The position numbers and the translations under genes were made by a program. Shown here one piece after another: positions 7,052 to 16,096 of a DNA stretch of 48,696 bases; the stretch's first letter is position 1, and every line of letters begins with the position of its first letter. The stretch is from Enterococcus pseudoavium NBRC 100491 (lineage in GTDB: Bacteria > Bacillota > Bacilli > Lactobacillales > Enterococcaceae). The notes under the pieces are model-generated. The model did not search any database, was not told the origin of the DNA, and was given only the letters and a program-made list of their open reading frames with translations. Location of the stretch: positions 1-48,696 of the forward strand of contig NZ_BCQF01000022.1 of assembly GCF_001544295.1 (NCBI RefSeq). Reading direction: 5' to 3'.

Positions 7052-8827
7052 ATGACTAGTGTGATTAGAAATATTCGAGCGGTGATTGGTGAAAAGATCA
7101 AACTGCTGTATACACCAATTTTGTTGGCGATTTTGGATGCCTTTTTGAATATGGTCTTTTACTCGGTAATGATTTTGAGTATTGTTACATTGATTAATAA
7201 TCAGTTTACGGAAAATTTCTTTTTCCGTGGGATCGCTGTGTTGGCTGTTGTATTTGTTTTACGGACGTTCTTGGCGCGGTACAGTTTTTCTTCCCTACAA
7301 TTGAATGGTTCGATAATCGCGACCGATTTACGTTTGCGTTTAGCAGAGCATGTGCGGGGATTGAATTCTGGTTACTTCAATCAAAACAGTGTCGGAAAAT
7401 TAACCAGCTATTTTTCAACTGATATCGCTGATTTTGAGCAGGTCTTAACGCATCACTTAACGGATTTTGTTAAAGCGCTGTTTAGTGTGATGGTCTGCAT
7501 GTTGGCGGCTGTCGTGATTGATTTTCGTTTTGCCGGAGTGATGGTGGTGATGATTTTAGTGGCCTTGCCATTAATGATCAAGGGCGGATCCGTCGGACAT
7601 CGTATTGCACCGGAGCATCGCGTAAAAATCAATGCCGTAATTTCGCGAGTCGTAGAATACATCAACGGAATCAAGACTTTTCGTTTATATCGTTTAACCG
7701 GTACAAAATTTGAACGGTTGGATCAATCCTTCAATGAATTGAAAAAGTCGTCGATTCGTTTGGAGCTCTCAATGATGCCTTATGTGATGGTATTTTCTAC
7801 GATCGTCTCCTTCATGATTCCCGTTGCCTTGATCTGGGGAACCAACTTGTTGATCCAAGGTAATTCAACGCCAGAACAGTATATCGCAGTTTTGATGCTG
7901 AGTGTTTCAACATCTAGTCAGCTGATGACGATCGGAATGCTGTATCCTGAATTAAAATACTTATCAAAATCCGCGGATAATTTGAAGCAAATCTTTGAAA
8001 CGCCACCCTTGCCTTATACCAAGGAGACCTTTATCGGGAACGACCATGAAATAACTTTCGAGCACGTATCCTTCAGTTATGAAAATGGCGTGACTGTTTT
8101 AGACGATCTTTCCTTTAGGGTAGAAGATGGAAAGACAACCGCTTTAGTAGGGCCATCGGGTTCAGGTAAATCGACGGTTGTTAGTTTGATCTCACGTTTT
8201 TGGGATGTCGGCCAAGGTGAAATCCGGATGGGCAATGAGAAGCTGCGGGATATTCGCCCAGATGCGCTGACCGAAGAAATCACTTGTGTTTTTCAAGATG
8301 TCTATCTGTTCAACGATACGATCTTGAATAATATTCGCATGGCAAAGCCGAATGCAACGATGGAAGAAGTGACCCATGCATGTCGTTTGGCAAATTGCCA
8401 TGAATTCATTATGCAGATGGAGAACGGCTACGACACGTTAGTCGGAGAAGGCGGATCGACTCTGTCAGGCGGGGAGAAGCAGCGCGTGTCAATCGCTCGT
8501 GCCTTATTGAAGGATGCACCCGTGGTCTTACTGGATGAATCAACCTCCAGCTTAGATGTCGATAATGAGAAAGAAATAAATGCGGCCTTGGACCACTTGA
8601 TGGCTAAAAAAACGGTCGTAGTTATTGCCCATCGCCTAGACACGATCATCAATGCGGATCAAATCATCGTGCTTGATGAGGGGCGAGTGCGGGAAAAGGG
8701 AACCCATCAAGAATTGTGCCGGCACAATGGCTGGTATGCGCAAATGATCAAGGAACAAGAGATCGCCAAGACTTGGGTGATTGGTGAATCAGACGTTTCT
8801 TTAACTACATTGGAAAAAGCAAAATAG
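7052..8827 (+). CDS. ABC transporter half-molecule B (exporter fold), Fur-regulated
   Basis: A 591-residue partner of half-molecule A with the same plan: membrane domain (about 15-310), Walker A GPSGSGKST at 367-375, signature LSGGEKQR at 471-478, Walker B Asp495-Glu496 and a canonical SSLD D-loop. Motif positions match those of half A exactly, as expected for diverged duplicates forming a heterodimer. The ATG follows GGAGGG. A strong terminator (8831-8873) closes the operon, leaving no room for a binding protein or siderophore gene. Regulation follows from the Fur box at 5154-5172. The C-terminal 20 residues extend past the usual end of the domain. Confidence 0.88.
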   Translation: MTSVIRNIRAVIGEKIKLLYTPILLAILDAFLNMVFYSVMILSIVTLINNQFTENFFFRGIAVLAVVFVLRTFLARYSFSSLQLNGSIIATDLRLRLAEHVRGLNSGYFNQNSVGKLTSYFSTDIADFEQVLTHHLTDFVKALFSVMVCMLAAVVIDFRFAGVMVVMILVALPLMIKGGSVGHRIAPEHRVKINAVISRVVEYINGIKTFRLYRLTGTKFERLDQSFNELKKSSIRLELSMMPYVMVFSTIVSFMIPVALIWGTNLLIQGNSTPEQYIAVLMLSVSTSSQLMTIGMLYPELKYLSKSADNLKQIFETPPLPYTKETFIGNDHEITFEHVSFSYENGVTVLDDLSFRVEDGKTTALVGPSGSGKSTVVSLISRFWDVGQGEIRMGNEKLRDIRPDALTEEITCVFQDVYLFNDTILNNIRMAKPNATMEEVTHACRLANCHEFIMQMENGYDTLVGEGGSTLSGGEKQRVSIARALLKDAPVVLLDESTSSLDVDNEKEINAALDHLMAKKTVVVIAHRLDTIINADQIIVLDEGRVREKGTHQELCRHNGWYAQMIKEQEIAKTWVIGESDVSLTTLEKAK

Positions 8828-8830
8828 AAA

Positions 8831-8873
8831 AGCCATGAGTGAGATCCAGCTGATTTCACTCATGGCTATTTTT
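8831..8873 (+). terminator. Terminator of the ABC pair
   Basis: AGCCATGAGTGA pairs perfectly with TCACTCATGGCT, followed by ATTTTTAG. It lies just after the stop of half-molecule B. Confidence 0.85.
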
Positions 8874-9053
8874 AGCTCAATTTCTGCTGTTCGCGTTTCG
8901 CGATCATTGGTAAGATCATCCCTAGCAAAATCAAGACGATCGGTGTGACGATATTTGTGAACAGCTGGAACATCCAAGAACTAGGATCGGCTGCATAATC
9001 CACTTTCGGCAGCATCCATAGGACACAAGCTAGAATAGTAAAGGCAAAACACC
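8874..9053 (-). pseudogene. 3' remnant of an amino-acid permease gene
   Basis: The minus strand encodes only a C-terminal tail, ending in TNIVTPIVLILLGMILP then MIAKREQQKLS and a stop. It aligns by eye with the C terminus of the intact permease at 10020-11453 (IINIVGIVVLIGLGFIMP, TLAKREREKAA), including the LP before the last loop. Similarity stops near 9050, where the frame meets a stop within a few codons and unrelated sequence begins. No start exists. This is the tail of a deleted paralogue, about 1.2 kb from the intact copy. Confidence 0.75.
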
Positions 9054-9144
9054 TGGACCATAATCAGATTTCTAATTCACTTTTTAAGGATGTTCCGATG
9101 GTGGGCACGACGAAGTATTATTTAGTCAAAAGAATAAGCAGGTG
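9054..9144 (+). pseudogene. 3' remnant of an unidentified gene
   Basis: The plus strand reads as a C-terminal peptide containing SNSLFKDVPMVGTTKYYLVK and ending IKRISR-type residues at a TGA (9142-9144), followed by a terminator. It has no start or ribosome site and abuts the permease remnant, so it looks like a second gene tail brought next to the first by deletion. I do not recognise the family. Confidence 0.5.
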
Positions 9145-9174
9145 AGTGTGATTTTCCACTCGCCTGCCTTTTTC
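9138..9174. terminator. Intrinsic terminator after the gene tails
   Basis: GCAGGTGAGTG pairs with CACTCGCCTGC (one G-U), followed by CTTTTTC on the plus strand. On the minus strand the bases after the stem are also T-rich, so it may serve the DUF554 gene too. Confidence 0.75.
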
Positions 9175-9871
9175 AAAAGTAATAATATTGCACAATCATG
9201 ATGATAATTAAAACGATAATTCCCGGTAAATAATTCGAGACGCGAATTTTAGTCAGCTTCATAACGTTTAAGCCGATCGCTAGGATCATCAAACCGCCGA
9301 TCGCACTGATCTCGGTCATGATGCTGTCTAATAATTCTGGTGGTAAATAGCGGACAATAAAGCTGGCAAAAATCGTGATGATACCTTGATAGATCAAGAC
9401 GGGAAACGCAGAAAAGAGCACGCCAATGCCTAGTGAAGCCGTCAGCATAATCGACATGAAACCGTCCATAACCGCTTTAGTGAATAAGGTCTGATGGTTG
9501 CCGCTGATTCCGCTCTCGATTGCGCCAATGATGCCCATTGAGCCGATCACATAGATCAAGGTAGCCGTCACGAAACCTTCCGCGAAATTGCCATTGCCAC
9601 GGGCAAAGCGTTTTTCTAACAGCAAGCCTAAATTAGTCATGGAATCCTCGATTTTTAAAAATTCGCCGATCATTCCGCCTAAACAAATACTAATAATGAT
9701 AATCGTAAAAGATGCGGTCTGCATCGACATTTTGATTGCCAAAGCAATCGTCCCTAAGGCGATTCCCTTGGTCACCGTTTCTTTTGTTTGCTCAGTAATA
9801 TTACGTAAAACAATCCCGGACAAACTCCCAGCAACAATTGCTAGAAAATTGACCAATGACCCCAACAACAT
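9173..9871 (-). CDS. DUF554 family membrane protein
   Basis: A 232-residue polytopic membrane protein with about six or seven hydrophobic helices. The N terminus MLLGSLVNFLAIVAGSLSG resembles the MLGTIVN start typical of DUF554 (YqgA/YdfK-type), and the glycine-rich segments and final hydrophobic helix agree with the family. Its function is unknown; it is sometimes described as a possible transporter. The start is uncertain: GTG at 9880, ATG at 9871 and two TTG codons after it are all in frame, and GAGGAG overlaps this region. I prefer ATG 9871 because it fits the family N terminus. It appears monocistronic. Confidence 0.8.
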   Translation of the reverse strand: MLLGSLVNFLAIVAGSLSGIVLRNITEQTKETVTKGIALGTIALAIKMSMQTASFTIIIISICLGGMIGEFLKIEDSMTNLGLLLEKRFARGNGNFAEGFVTATLIYVIGSMGIIGAIESGISGNHQTLFTKAVMDGFMSIMLTASLGIGVLFSAFPVLIYQGIITIFASFIVRYLPPELLDSIMTEISAIGGLMILAIGLNVMKLTKIRVSNYLPGIIVLIIIMIVQYYYF

Positions 9872-9962
9872 ACTCCTCACCCGTTTCTATGAAATTCATT
9901 AAAGAACAATTAAAACTTATTTAGACTTCATCTTACCACGAGTAGAATTTTTTTTGAATAGC

Positions 9963-10004
9963 AAAAAGACTGTAAATAGCTTCTATTAAAAGAAGTGTTT
10001 ACAG
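9963..10004 (-). terminator. Terminator of the amino-acid permease
   Basis: On the minus strand CTGTAAA/TTTACAG and CTTCT/AGAAG stack into one stem, followed by TCTTTTTG, 16 bases after the permease stop. Confidence 0.75.
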
Positions 10005-10019
10005 TTTGATGGTGAAAAG

Positions 10020-11453
10020 TTATGCGGCTTTTTCTCGTTCACGTTTAGCGAGAGTCGGCATAATAAAGCCTAGTCCAATCAATACGACGATGCCGACAAT
10101 ATTGATGATCAATTCGTGCCAGAACAAGCTTGAACCATAGGGCGCATCTTGTGGTAAGACCCCAAATAGTGTTGCGATTACTGTCACGGCCAAACACCAG
10201 CCACCGACAAAGACGGCCAGCCGATCATTTTTGATAAAGACATAATCTGACTGGAATTTTTGGCTATCTAAACGAATCTTGATAAAGGCATAGAAAATCC
10301 AGCAAGTCACACCGGGAGAAATGATTCCGTTAAGATTCAACAACCAGTTGAAAATATCATTCATCTCTGGCAAGAAAACCCCTAATAATAGAATGAAGGC
10401 ACTCAAAGCAGTTGTTAAAATGTAACCGTTGATCGGTAAGCCTTCAGCATTCAACTTGGTCAATTTCTTCGGCATGAACTGTTGACCTGTATCAGAGATC
10501 AGCATCCGTGTCATTGCATCTAGCAACACGGCAAGTAGGGCACACATATAAATAATTTGAGTGACAGCGAAAATATACATCAAGGAGTTCCCTAGATGGA
10601 AGAATTCACCTAAACGTTGGAAGGCATAATAAGAACCGTTCATCTTCAAATTATTTGGTAAGTGATGGGCGTTAAAGAAGACCCCTAGTGAGAATGAACC
10701 AAAGACCGTCAAGAAAATCGTCATGACCGTCAGCATGATCATCGCTTTCGGAAACTCTCGTTGGGGTTTCCGCATCCGTGTCACGAATGGGGCGACGAGT
10801 TCCGCACCATTGATGGCATAGATCAATAGCCCGATCGTCGTCAGATAATGGAGATCGAATTTCGGAATGACCGCGCTCAGATTCATTGGCTGGGTCTCGA
10901 TGTGACCATTTGGCATAAATAAAGAAGCGAAGGTCATGAAGACGAATAAGATCGCCATGATGAACATCGCGCCTCCGCCTAAAGTACTCAAAACTTCCAG
11001 TGATTTTTTAAAGTGCCGTTGTAGAAAAATAAAGGCTAGAAAAATACAGAAGGTCAATAAGGCAAACATGGAGTTAGACATTTTGTCTTCCATTGAATCG
11101 TTCCCGTTGATCAACCAACCGAAGCCGACAACGACAGCATTGGCAGTATCCACCACGTAAGGAATCGAAGCGGCCCAATAAGTCCAGGCCGTGAAATAAC
11201 CTAGGCGATCACCGCTGGTTCCCCGGACCCACGAGGTCAAGCCGCCGCCTTCGTGATTAAAAACCGAACCTAATTGTCCAACCATCAACGAGTAAGGAAT
11301 CACATATAATAGCAGTAAAATGATCCAAGAAGTAATGACCCCTAAACCTTGGTTAGCAAAGTTGTAAATAATATCATCAAATCCAATGACAGTAACAAAC
11401 GACATCATAGCCAAAACCGGCCATGAGATAAAACTTTTCTTTTCCTCAATCAT
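10020..11453 (-). CDS. APC superfamily amino-acid permease or antiporter (YjeM-like)
   Basis: A 477-residue integral membrane protein with about twelve hydrophobic helices. The N-terminal helix contains VIGFDDIIYNFANQG and is followed by the APC-type glycine-rich segment HEGGGLTSWVRGTSG. The short lysine/arginine-rich C terminus is cytoplasmic. Overall it resembles the glutamate:GABA antiporter/YjeM branch of the APC superfamily; the real substrate cannot be read from sequence. The ATG is preceded by AAAGGAG at a rather long distance (about 12 bases). It is monocistronic with its own terminator. A tail of a close paralogue survives at 8874-9053, so this locus once held at least two such permeases. 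Confidence 0.85.
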   Translation of the reverse strand: MIEEKKSFISWPVLAMMSFVTVIGFDDIIYNFANQGLGVITSWIILLLLYVIPYSLMVGQLGSVFNHEGGGLTSWVRGTSGDRLGYFTAWTYWAASIPYVVDTANAVVVGFGWLINGNDSMEDKMSNSMFALLTFCIFLAFIFLQRHFKKSLEVLSTLGGGAMFIMAILFVFMTFASLFMPNGHIETQPMNLSAVIPKFDLHYLTTIGLLIYAINGAELVAPFVTRMRKPQREFPKAMIMLTVMTIFLTVFGSFSLGVFFNAHHLPNNLKMNGSYYAFQRLGEFFHLGNSLMYIFAVTQIIYMCALLAVLLDAMTRMLISDTGQQFMPKKLTKLNAEGLPINGYILTTALSAFILLLGVFLPEMNDIFNWLLNLNGIISPGVTCWIFYAFIKIRLDSQKFQSDYVFIKNDRLAVFVGGWCLAVTVIATLFGVLPQDAPYGSSLFWHELIINIVGIVVLIGLGFIMPTLAKREREKAA

Positions 11454-11724
11454 GTAAATTTGCGCTCCTTTTATTTAGTAATTATTCAGTTGAGCAGCCC
11501 ATGATGGAGGCTTATTACGATAGGCCACGGAAATCCCCTTTCTGTTTACAAAATACGATCTATCATCCCACAAAAAAAGAAATTTTGCCAACAAAATTTT
11601 TTTAATGTTAGTTTAGCATAAATTTTTAGTATTAGCGCAGCCGGCTTTGACTTGAAAGCTCTTTCTGTTCATTCTGCTTTTTTTTGGCTATACTGGAATT
11701 AACAGAAAAAAGGAGGACATGTGA

Positions 11725-12312
11725 ATGAATGCGTTTTTAGCCGAAAAAGAACCAGCAAAAGTGGAAGAAAAGGATCCGCTATTGTTAAAATTATTGAATC
11801 AGCGTACGATCTTGATCTATGGTGAGATCACCCAAGAATTGGCCAAGACAGTCACTGAGCAACTGCTTTATTTATCAGCGATTAATGATGAGCCAATCAC
11901 GCTCTTTATCAACAGTCAAGGAGGGCACGTTGAATCTGGCGATACGATCCATGACATGATTCGTTTTATTAAACCAAAAGTAAAAGTGATTGGGACCGGC
12001 TGGGTAGCTAGTGCTGGGATTACGATTTATTTATCAGCGGATCAAAAAGACCGCTACAGTCTGCCGAATACGCGTTACATGATCCATCAGCCTGCTGGAG
12101 GTGTGCAAGGGCAATCCACTGAAATCCAGATCGAAGCGAAAGAAATTTTACGGATGCGTAAACGGGTCAACCAATTGATCGCAAAAGCGACGGGGCAGAC
12201 CTTGGAACAGATTGAAAAAGATACCGACCGTAATTTCTGGTTATCGGCCGAGGAAGCCAAAGACTACGGAATCGTCGGAGAAATCGTCGAGTCGGAGACA
12301 GCAATCAAATAG
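11725..12312 (+). CDS. ClpP-family serine protease paralogue
   Basis: A 195-residue ClpP-fold peptidase. The catalytic triad can be placed by the usual spacing: Ser96 in GWVASAG, His121 in YMIHQP and Asp166 in EKDTDRN. FWLSAEEAKDYGIV near the end is typical of ClpP. It departs from housekeeping ClpP at several points: NSQGG replaces NSPGG by the oxyanion hole, Ala97 replaces the Met after the nucleophile, and the N terminus (about 20 residues, Lys/Glu-rich) differs from the axial-loop sequence of normal ClpP. I take it as a second ClpP, not the main one. The ATG follows AGGAGG. It stands alone, with no Clp ATPase nearby, so its partner is unknown. Confidence 0.85.
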   Translation: MNAFLAEKEPAKVEEKDPLLLKLLNQRTILIYGEITQELAKTVTEQLLYLSAINDEPITLFINSQGGHVESGDTIHDMIRFIKPKVKVIGTGWVASAGITIYLSADQKDRYSLPNTRYMIHQPAGGVQGQSTEIQIEAKEILRMRKRVNQLIAKATGQTLEQIEKDTDRNFWLSAEEAKDYGIVGEIVESETAIK

Positions 12313-12327
12313 TCGAGCTATTTTTAA

Positions 12328-12366
12328 GAGAGGTGTGACAAAATTCTTGTCGCACCTCTCTTTTTC
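12328..12366 (+). terminator. Terminator after the ClpP paralogue
   Basis: GAGAGGTGTGACAA pairs with TTGTCGCACCTCTC (one G-U pair), followed by TTTTT. Confidence 0.9.
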
Positions 12367-12675
12367 CGAATGAATAGTGTTCCAAAAGTAGCTTGTTTTT
12401 GAAAATAAGCCGAAATTTCATAAAGATTTGAGAAGTAATTTTCGGAAATTCTTTCTTATTTCTTGAAGCTGACCGTTTTTGTCACATACTCTATTTTTAT
12501 GAATTTCACCTAAATATTTACTTTTTTTGGATAAAAATCCATAGACAGGGATTTCTGAATCTGATAAAGTTAAAAAAATACAATATTTTGATGTGAAAAA
12601 ATTAATGTAATCGTTGGTACTAGAATAGCCGTCAGCGATCTGGCCGTTTTGTGGTTAAGAGTGATGGAGAGAAAT
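12367..12675. other. AT-rich intergenic region before the PucR gene
   Basis: About 310 bases without an open frame that looks like a gene. A TAGAAT (-10-like) lies about 60 bases before the PucR start, but no convincing -35 or operator could be assigned. No structure stands out. Confidence 0.5.
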
Positions 12676-12688
12676 AGGAGGAAAGAAC

Positions 12689-14245
12689 TTGGGTGCTAAA
12701 TTAAAAGAAGTATTGACGTTGCCTTCTTTGCGGGAAGCTCAATTAATGAGTGGACAAAATTGCTTGAATCAAACTGTGACTTCCTTGACCTTCTTGGATA
12801 TCTCAAATCCGGATGATTTTGCCGTTTTGCTTGAAAAAAATGACTATCACTCCGGTGAATTGGTCCTAACTTCTTTTTTCAATATCAAAGATGACGTTGC
12901 GAAACAATGTGAGACGATTTGTCAATTACATAAAATGGGAGAAATGGGCATCATCTTGTATTACGTCGGAACCATTGTTCCTAAACTATCGCCAGAAGTG
13001 ATCAAAACGGCAGAAGAATTAGATTTTGCGATTATTCAAATGCCTAAAAATCAAAGTTTGCGCTATAGTGAAGTGATCGTAGAAGTAATGGCGTATATTC
13101 TAAAAGAGCGGACAACCAAAAATATCGTCAATGAAATCTTGGAGAAGGCTTCTTTGTTACCCGAGCAGTTGCGGACAGTGGAAGTGACGTTAAAGCTGCT
13201 GTCTGATCTTTTACGCAGTAATGTACTCTTAACGAACGCAGAGAATGAGGTTATCAATCAAGTCAAATGGCCGCGGAATTCTTCCACCGATTTAGCCCAC
13301 TTATTGAGGCGTGTGGTCGTTGAAGACGGCCAGCAAATTCAAAAAAAGGACTTTGCGATTTTTTATAAAGAACTCTATCATAAGGAAAATGGCGTATTAC
13401 ATTTTTATTTATTGAAGGAATTGGAGTTGCTGACAGAAGTCGAGTGTCTGCAATCGGTCGAATTACTGCAAGTGGCACTGAATTTATGGGGGAAGAAACC
13501 TGGTGAAGTCAGTGAGCAGGCCTTGATCCAAGCCATTTTAAATGACGAAAGTGAAAAGATGTATCGTTTAGCCAATCAGCTGAAGATTGATGTCAAAGGC
13601 ATCGAATTAATGTGGCTGCTACAATTGAATGATTTAAGAGCAGAAAAAAAGTTGAAAAATGATATTTTAGCCTATGTGGCCAATTTTTATCAAACTTGTG
13701 TCGTTCAATTAATGGACGATCAGTTGATCGTACTGTTGGGGGATTATTACGGTACCGATTCGGAATTAGATTTAGCTGAAGCTTTTTTACAAACGAGTCC
13801 TGAGCAGGAAATGATCGATAGTCTCGTAGCTTGCCCACGGTTGCGTAATACGACAGATGTACGCAATACCTATCAATTAGTCAACCAGTTAGCTTGGCAA
13901 TTACCTAAATTATTCCATGGGAAAAAGACCTTCTCCATCAGTGAAATTCGGCAAGTCGCCCATGCAAGTAAGATCGTTCAAGCGGGTGAAGCGGAAGTCG
14001 AAGAAACCTTGAATGTCTTAGCCCCAATCATGGACAATAAGGAACAACTTCTGACTTTATGCAGTTTTTTGCTGGATGCTGGAGCCGACTTTCAAGTTTG
14101 CAGCGAACAATTATTTATCCACAAAAATACCGTGAAATATCGAATCAAAAAAATCAGCGAGGCGTTGGGTTATAATGTCATGCGTTTTTCTGAAAGCTAT
14201 GAATGTTATGTGGCATGTCTGACGTATCGCTTGATTGGCTTATAG
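12689..14245 (+). CDS. PucR family transcriptional regulator
   Basis: A 518-residue cytoplasmic regulator. The N-terminal part (about 1-125) resembles the PucR-like (purine catabolism regulator) domain, with LPSLREAQLMSGQ and LDISNPDDF. The C terminus (about 455-515) carries the PucR-type helix-turn-helix, with SEQLFIHKNTVKYRIKKI. Such proteins sense nucleobase, amino-acid or related metabolites and usually activate a neighbouring catabolic gene. The start is a TTG placed seven bases after AGGAGG (12676-12681). Flanking genes are a ClpP paralogue and threonine aldolase, each behind its own terminator, so the target is not obvious; self-control or a distant target is possible. Confidence 0.85.
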   Translation: MGAKLKEVLTLPSLREAQLMSGQNCLNQTVTSLTFLDISNPDDFAVLLEKNDYHSGELVLTSFFNIKDDVAKQCETICQLHKMGEMGIILYYVGTIVPKLSPEVIKTAEELDFAIIQMPKNQSLRYSEVIVEVMAYILKERTTKNIVNEILEKASLLPEQLRTVEVTLKLLSDLLRSNVLLTNAENEVINQVKWPRNSSTDLAHLLRRVVVEDGQQIQKKDFAIFYKELYHKENGVLHFYLLKELELLTEVECLQSVELLQVALNLWGKKPGEVSEQALIQAILNDESEKMYRLANQLKIDVKGIELMWLLQLNDLRAEKKLKNDILAYVANFYQTCVVQLMDDQLIVLLGDYYGTDSELDLAEAFLQTSPEQEMIDSLVACPRLRNTTDVRNTYQLVNQLAWQLPKLFHGKKTFSISEIRQVAHASKIVQAGEAEVEETLNVLAPIMDNKEQLLTLCSFLLDAGADFQVCSEQLFIHKNTVKYRIKKISEALGYNVMRFSESYECYVACLTYRLIGL

Positions 14246-14279
14246 AAAAAGCTCGGAGAATTTTCTCTGAGCTTTTTTC
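14246..14279. terminator. Bidirectional terminator between pucR-type and aldolase genes
   Basis: AAAAGCTCGGAGAA pairs with TTCTCTGAGCTTTT and is flanked by A and T runs, so it can serve both converging genes. Confidence 0.85.
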
Positions 14280-14295
14280 TATGGCAGGCTATTCG

Positions 14296-15321
14296 TTATA
14301 ACAAGGCCAACAGCTCATCAATCTCGGTCTGCTTAGTCGCCCAACTAGTCGCAAAACGGACGACGGTGTGCTGGTCGTCATATTTTTCCCAAAAGCTAAA
14401 GGCAACGGATTTTTTCAGCTCCTCCATTTGGTCGTTGGCTAAGATGACGAATTGTTGATTGGTTGGGGAGTCGAGATAGAAACGATAGTTTTTTGCTAGC
14501 AGTCCTTCTTTTAAGCGCTGGGCCATCGCGATCGCCTGCTGACTGATCTCAAAATACAACTGATCGGTAAACAACGTATCAAATTGCAGTCCTAGTAAAC
14601 GGCCTTTAGCCAGCAGGGCTCCTTGCTGTTTCATATGAGCGATAAAATATTCCGGCTGATTGTTTTTCGTAAAGACAATTGCTTCGCCAAGTAAGGCCCC
14701 GACTTTAGTTCCGCCGATGTAAAAGACATCACAGTATTCAGCAATTAAGGGTAGTGTCAGATCGGATTCAGGACTAGCTAAGCCGTAGCCTAAGCGGGCC
14801 CCATCTAAAAAGAGAGGAATCGCATACTCGCGGCAAACTTCTGAAATATTTTTTAATTCAGACTTAGAGTAGAGCGTGCCGTATTCGGTCGGATGTGACA
14901 AATAGACCATTCCAGGAAAAACCATGAATTCGCGATTACCATCGGCCCAGAATTGTTCGAGGTAGTCACGGATTTGTTGTGCGGAAATCTTGCCGTTGGT
15001 TTGCGGCAGACTCAAAACCTTATGACCAGAAAATTCGATAGCACCTGTTTCATGGGTGGTAATATGACCAGTTTCTGGTGCAATCACGCCTTCGATTTTT
15101 TTCAGTAAAGAAGCGATGACCAGTGCATTGGTCATCGTTCCGCCAGCGATAAACTGGACGTCGGCCTCTGGACAAAGACAAGCTTGGCGAATTTTTTCCA
15201 CGGCGGAAGCCGAATATTTATCACGACCGTAGCCGCTCAATTTTTCTTCGTTGGTTGCCAACATGCGCTGTAAGATTTTCTCATGCGCCCCTTCTAAATA
15301 ATCACTTTCAAAATTTAACAT
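14296..15321 (-). CDS. ltaE: Low-specificity L-threonine aldolase
   Basis: A 341-residue PLP enzyme (aspartate aminotransferase fold) that splits L-threonine or L-allo-threonine into glycine and acetaldehyde. Family hallmarks are SGYGRDKYSAS near the start, the TNALVIASLL segment, ETGHITTHETGAIE, FLDGARLGYGLA (cofactor-contacting Asp and Arg) and YIGGTKVGALLGEA with the probable Schiff-base Lys206. Length is normal. The ATG follows GAAGGGAG. It converges on the PucR gene across a shared terminator. The product links threonine to glycine and one-carbon supply. Confidence 0.9.
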   Translation of the reverse strand: MLNFESDYLEGAHEKILQRMLATNEEKLSGYGRDKYSASAVEKIRQACLCPEADVQFIAGGTMTNALVIASLLKKIEGVIAPETGHITTHETGAIEFSGHKVLSLPQTNGKISAQQIRDYLEQFWADGNREFMVFPGMVYLSHPTEYGTLYSKSELKNISEVCREYAIPLFLDGARLGYGLASPESDLTLPLIAEYCDVFYIGGTKVGALLGEAIVFTKNNQPEYFIAHMKQQGALLAKGRLLGLQFDTLFTDQLYFEISQQAIAMAQRLKEGLLAKNYRFYLDSPTNQQFVILANDQMEELKKSVAFSFWEKYDDQHTVVRFATSWATKQTEIDELLALL

Positions 15322-15412
15322 CGGATTCTCCCTTCAATTGCCTAATAATCTTTATTATAACGGAGAAAGCTATAGAAAAGAGCAGCTTTTCAATAAAAGC
15401 TACTCAAATGGG

Positions 15413-16096
15413 TTAAATTTCAATTGTCTCACCGACCGCCATGACCTTGCCGACCTTTTCCGGCAGCAGCTGAACGAACGCGTCAGGATCTTGCTCGATG
15501 ACTGGGAAGGTATTGTAGTGGATCGGGACTACTTGCTTGGCTTTCAGACGTTTAGCAGCACTGGCGGCATCCTGTGGCCCCATCGTGAAATTATCGCCGA
15601 TCGGCAAGAAAGCCAGATCAATCTCAAAAGTTTCGCCTAAAAGTGCCATGTCCCCGAATTCGGCGGTATCGCCAGCATGATAAAGCGTCTTGCCTTCAGC
15701 TTGCAAAATAAAACCGGCAGGCTCACCCATGTAGATCATCTGCCCATCTACTTCATAGCCGGAGCTATGTTGGGCAGGGACCATTTTTACGCGGCCAAAA
15801 GGAAAATCAAATTTGCCACCAATATTCATGCCATGCGTCTTTTGTACACCATTTTGCTCGGCAAAGCTACAAATTTCAACGATACTGATAACCGTCGCAT
15901 CATTGCGTTTAGCAATCGGAATCAAGTCGCCGATATGATCACTGTGTCCATGGGTGACTAAGATCCAATCGGCGGTTACTTCCTCAGCCTTTAAATCAGT
16001 CAGAGCGTTTCCAGTGATAAAAGGATCAAACAATAATTTCTGTCCGTTTGCCATCACGATTGATAAAACGGAATGACTATGATAAGTGATTTTCAT
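15413..16096 (-). CDS. UPF0173 metal-dependent hydrolase (MBL fold)
   Basis: A 227-residue metallo-beta-lactamase-fold protein, exactly the usual UPF0173 length when started at the ATG at 16096 (MKITYHSHSV), which follows AAGGGAG. The longer in-frame extension lacks a ribosome site. Metal ligands are visible as THGHSDHIGD, a later GDTAEFGD and a C-terminal PIHYNTFP. Its substrate is unknown; the MBL fold implies hydrolysis at a two-metal site in the cytoplasm. It lies 92 bases downstream of the threonine aldolase start, on the same strand, and may be separately expressed. Confidence 0.88.
   Translation of the reverse strand: MKITYHSHSVLSIVMANGQKLLFDPFITGNALTDLKAEEVTADWILVTHGHSDHIGDLIPIAKRNDATVISIVEICSFAEQNGVQKTHGMNIGGKFDFPFGRVKMVPAQHSSGYEVDGQMIYMGEPAGFILQAEGKTLYHAGDTAEFGDMALLGETFEIDLAFLPIGDNFTMGPQDAASAAKRLKAKQVVPIHYNTFPVIEQDPDAFVQLLPEKVGKVMAVGETIEI

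Noticed and set aside
15338-15961. Plus-strand frames of about 95-100 codons
   Set aside because: Antisense to the UPF0173 hydrolase, whose metal-binding motifs are intact on the minus strand.
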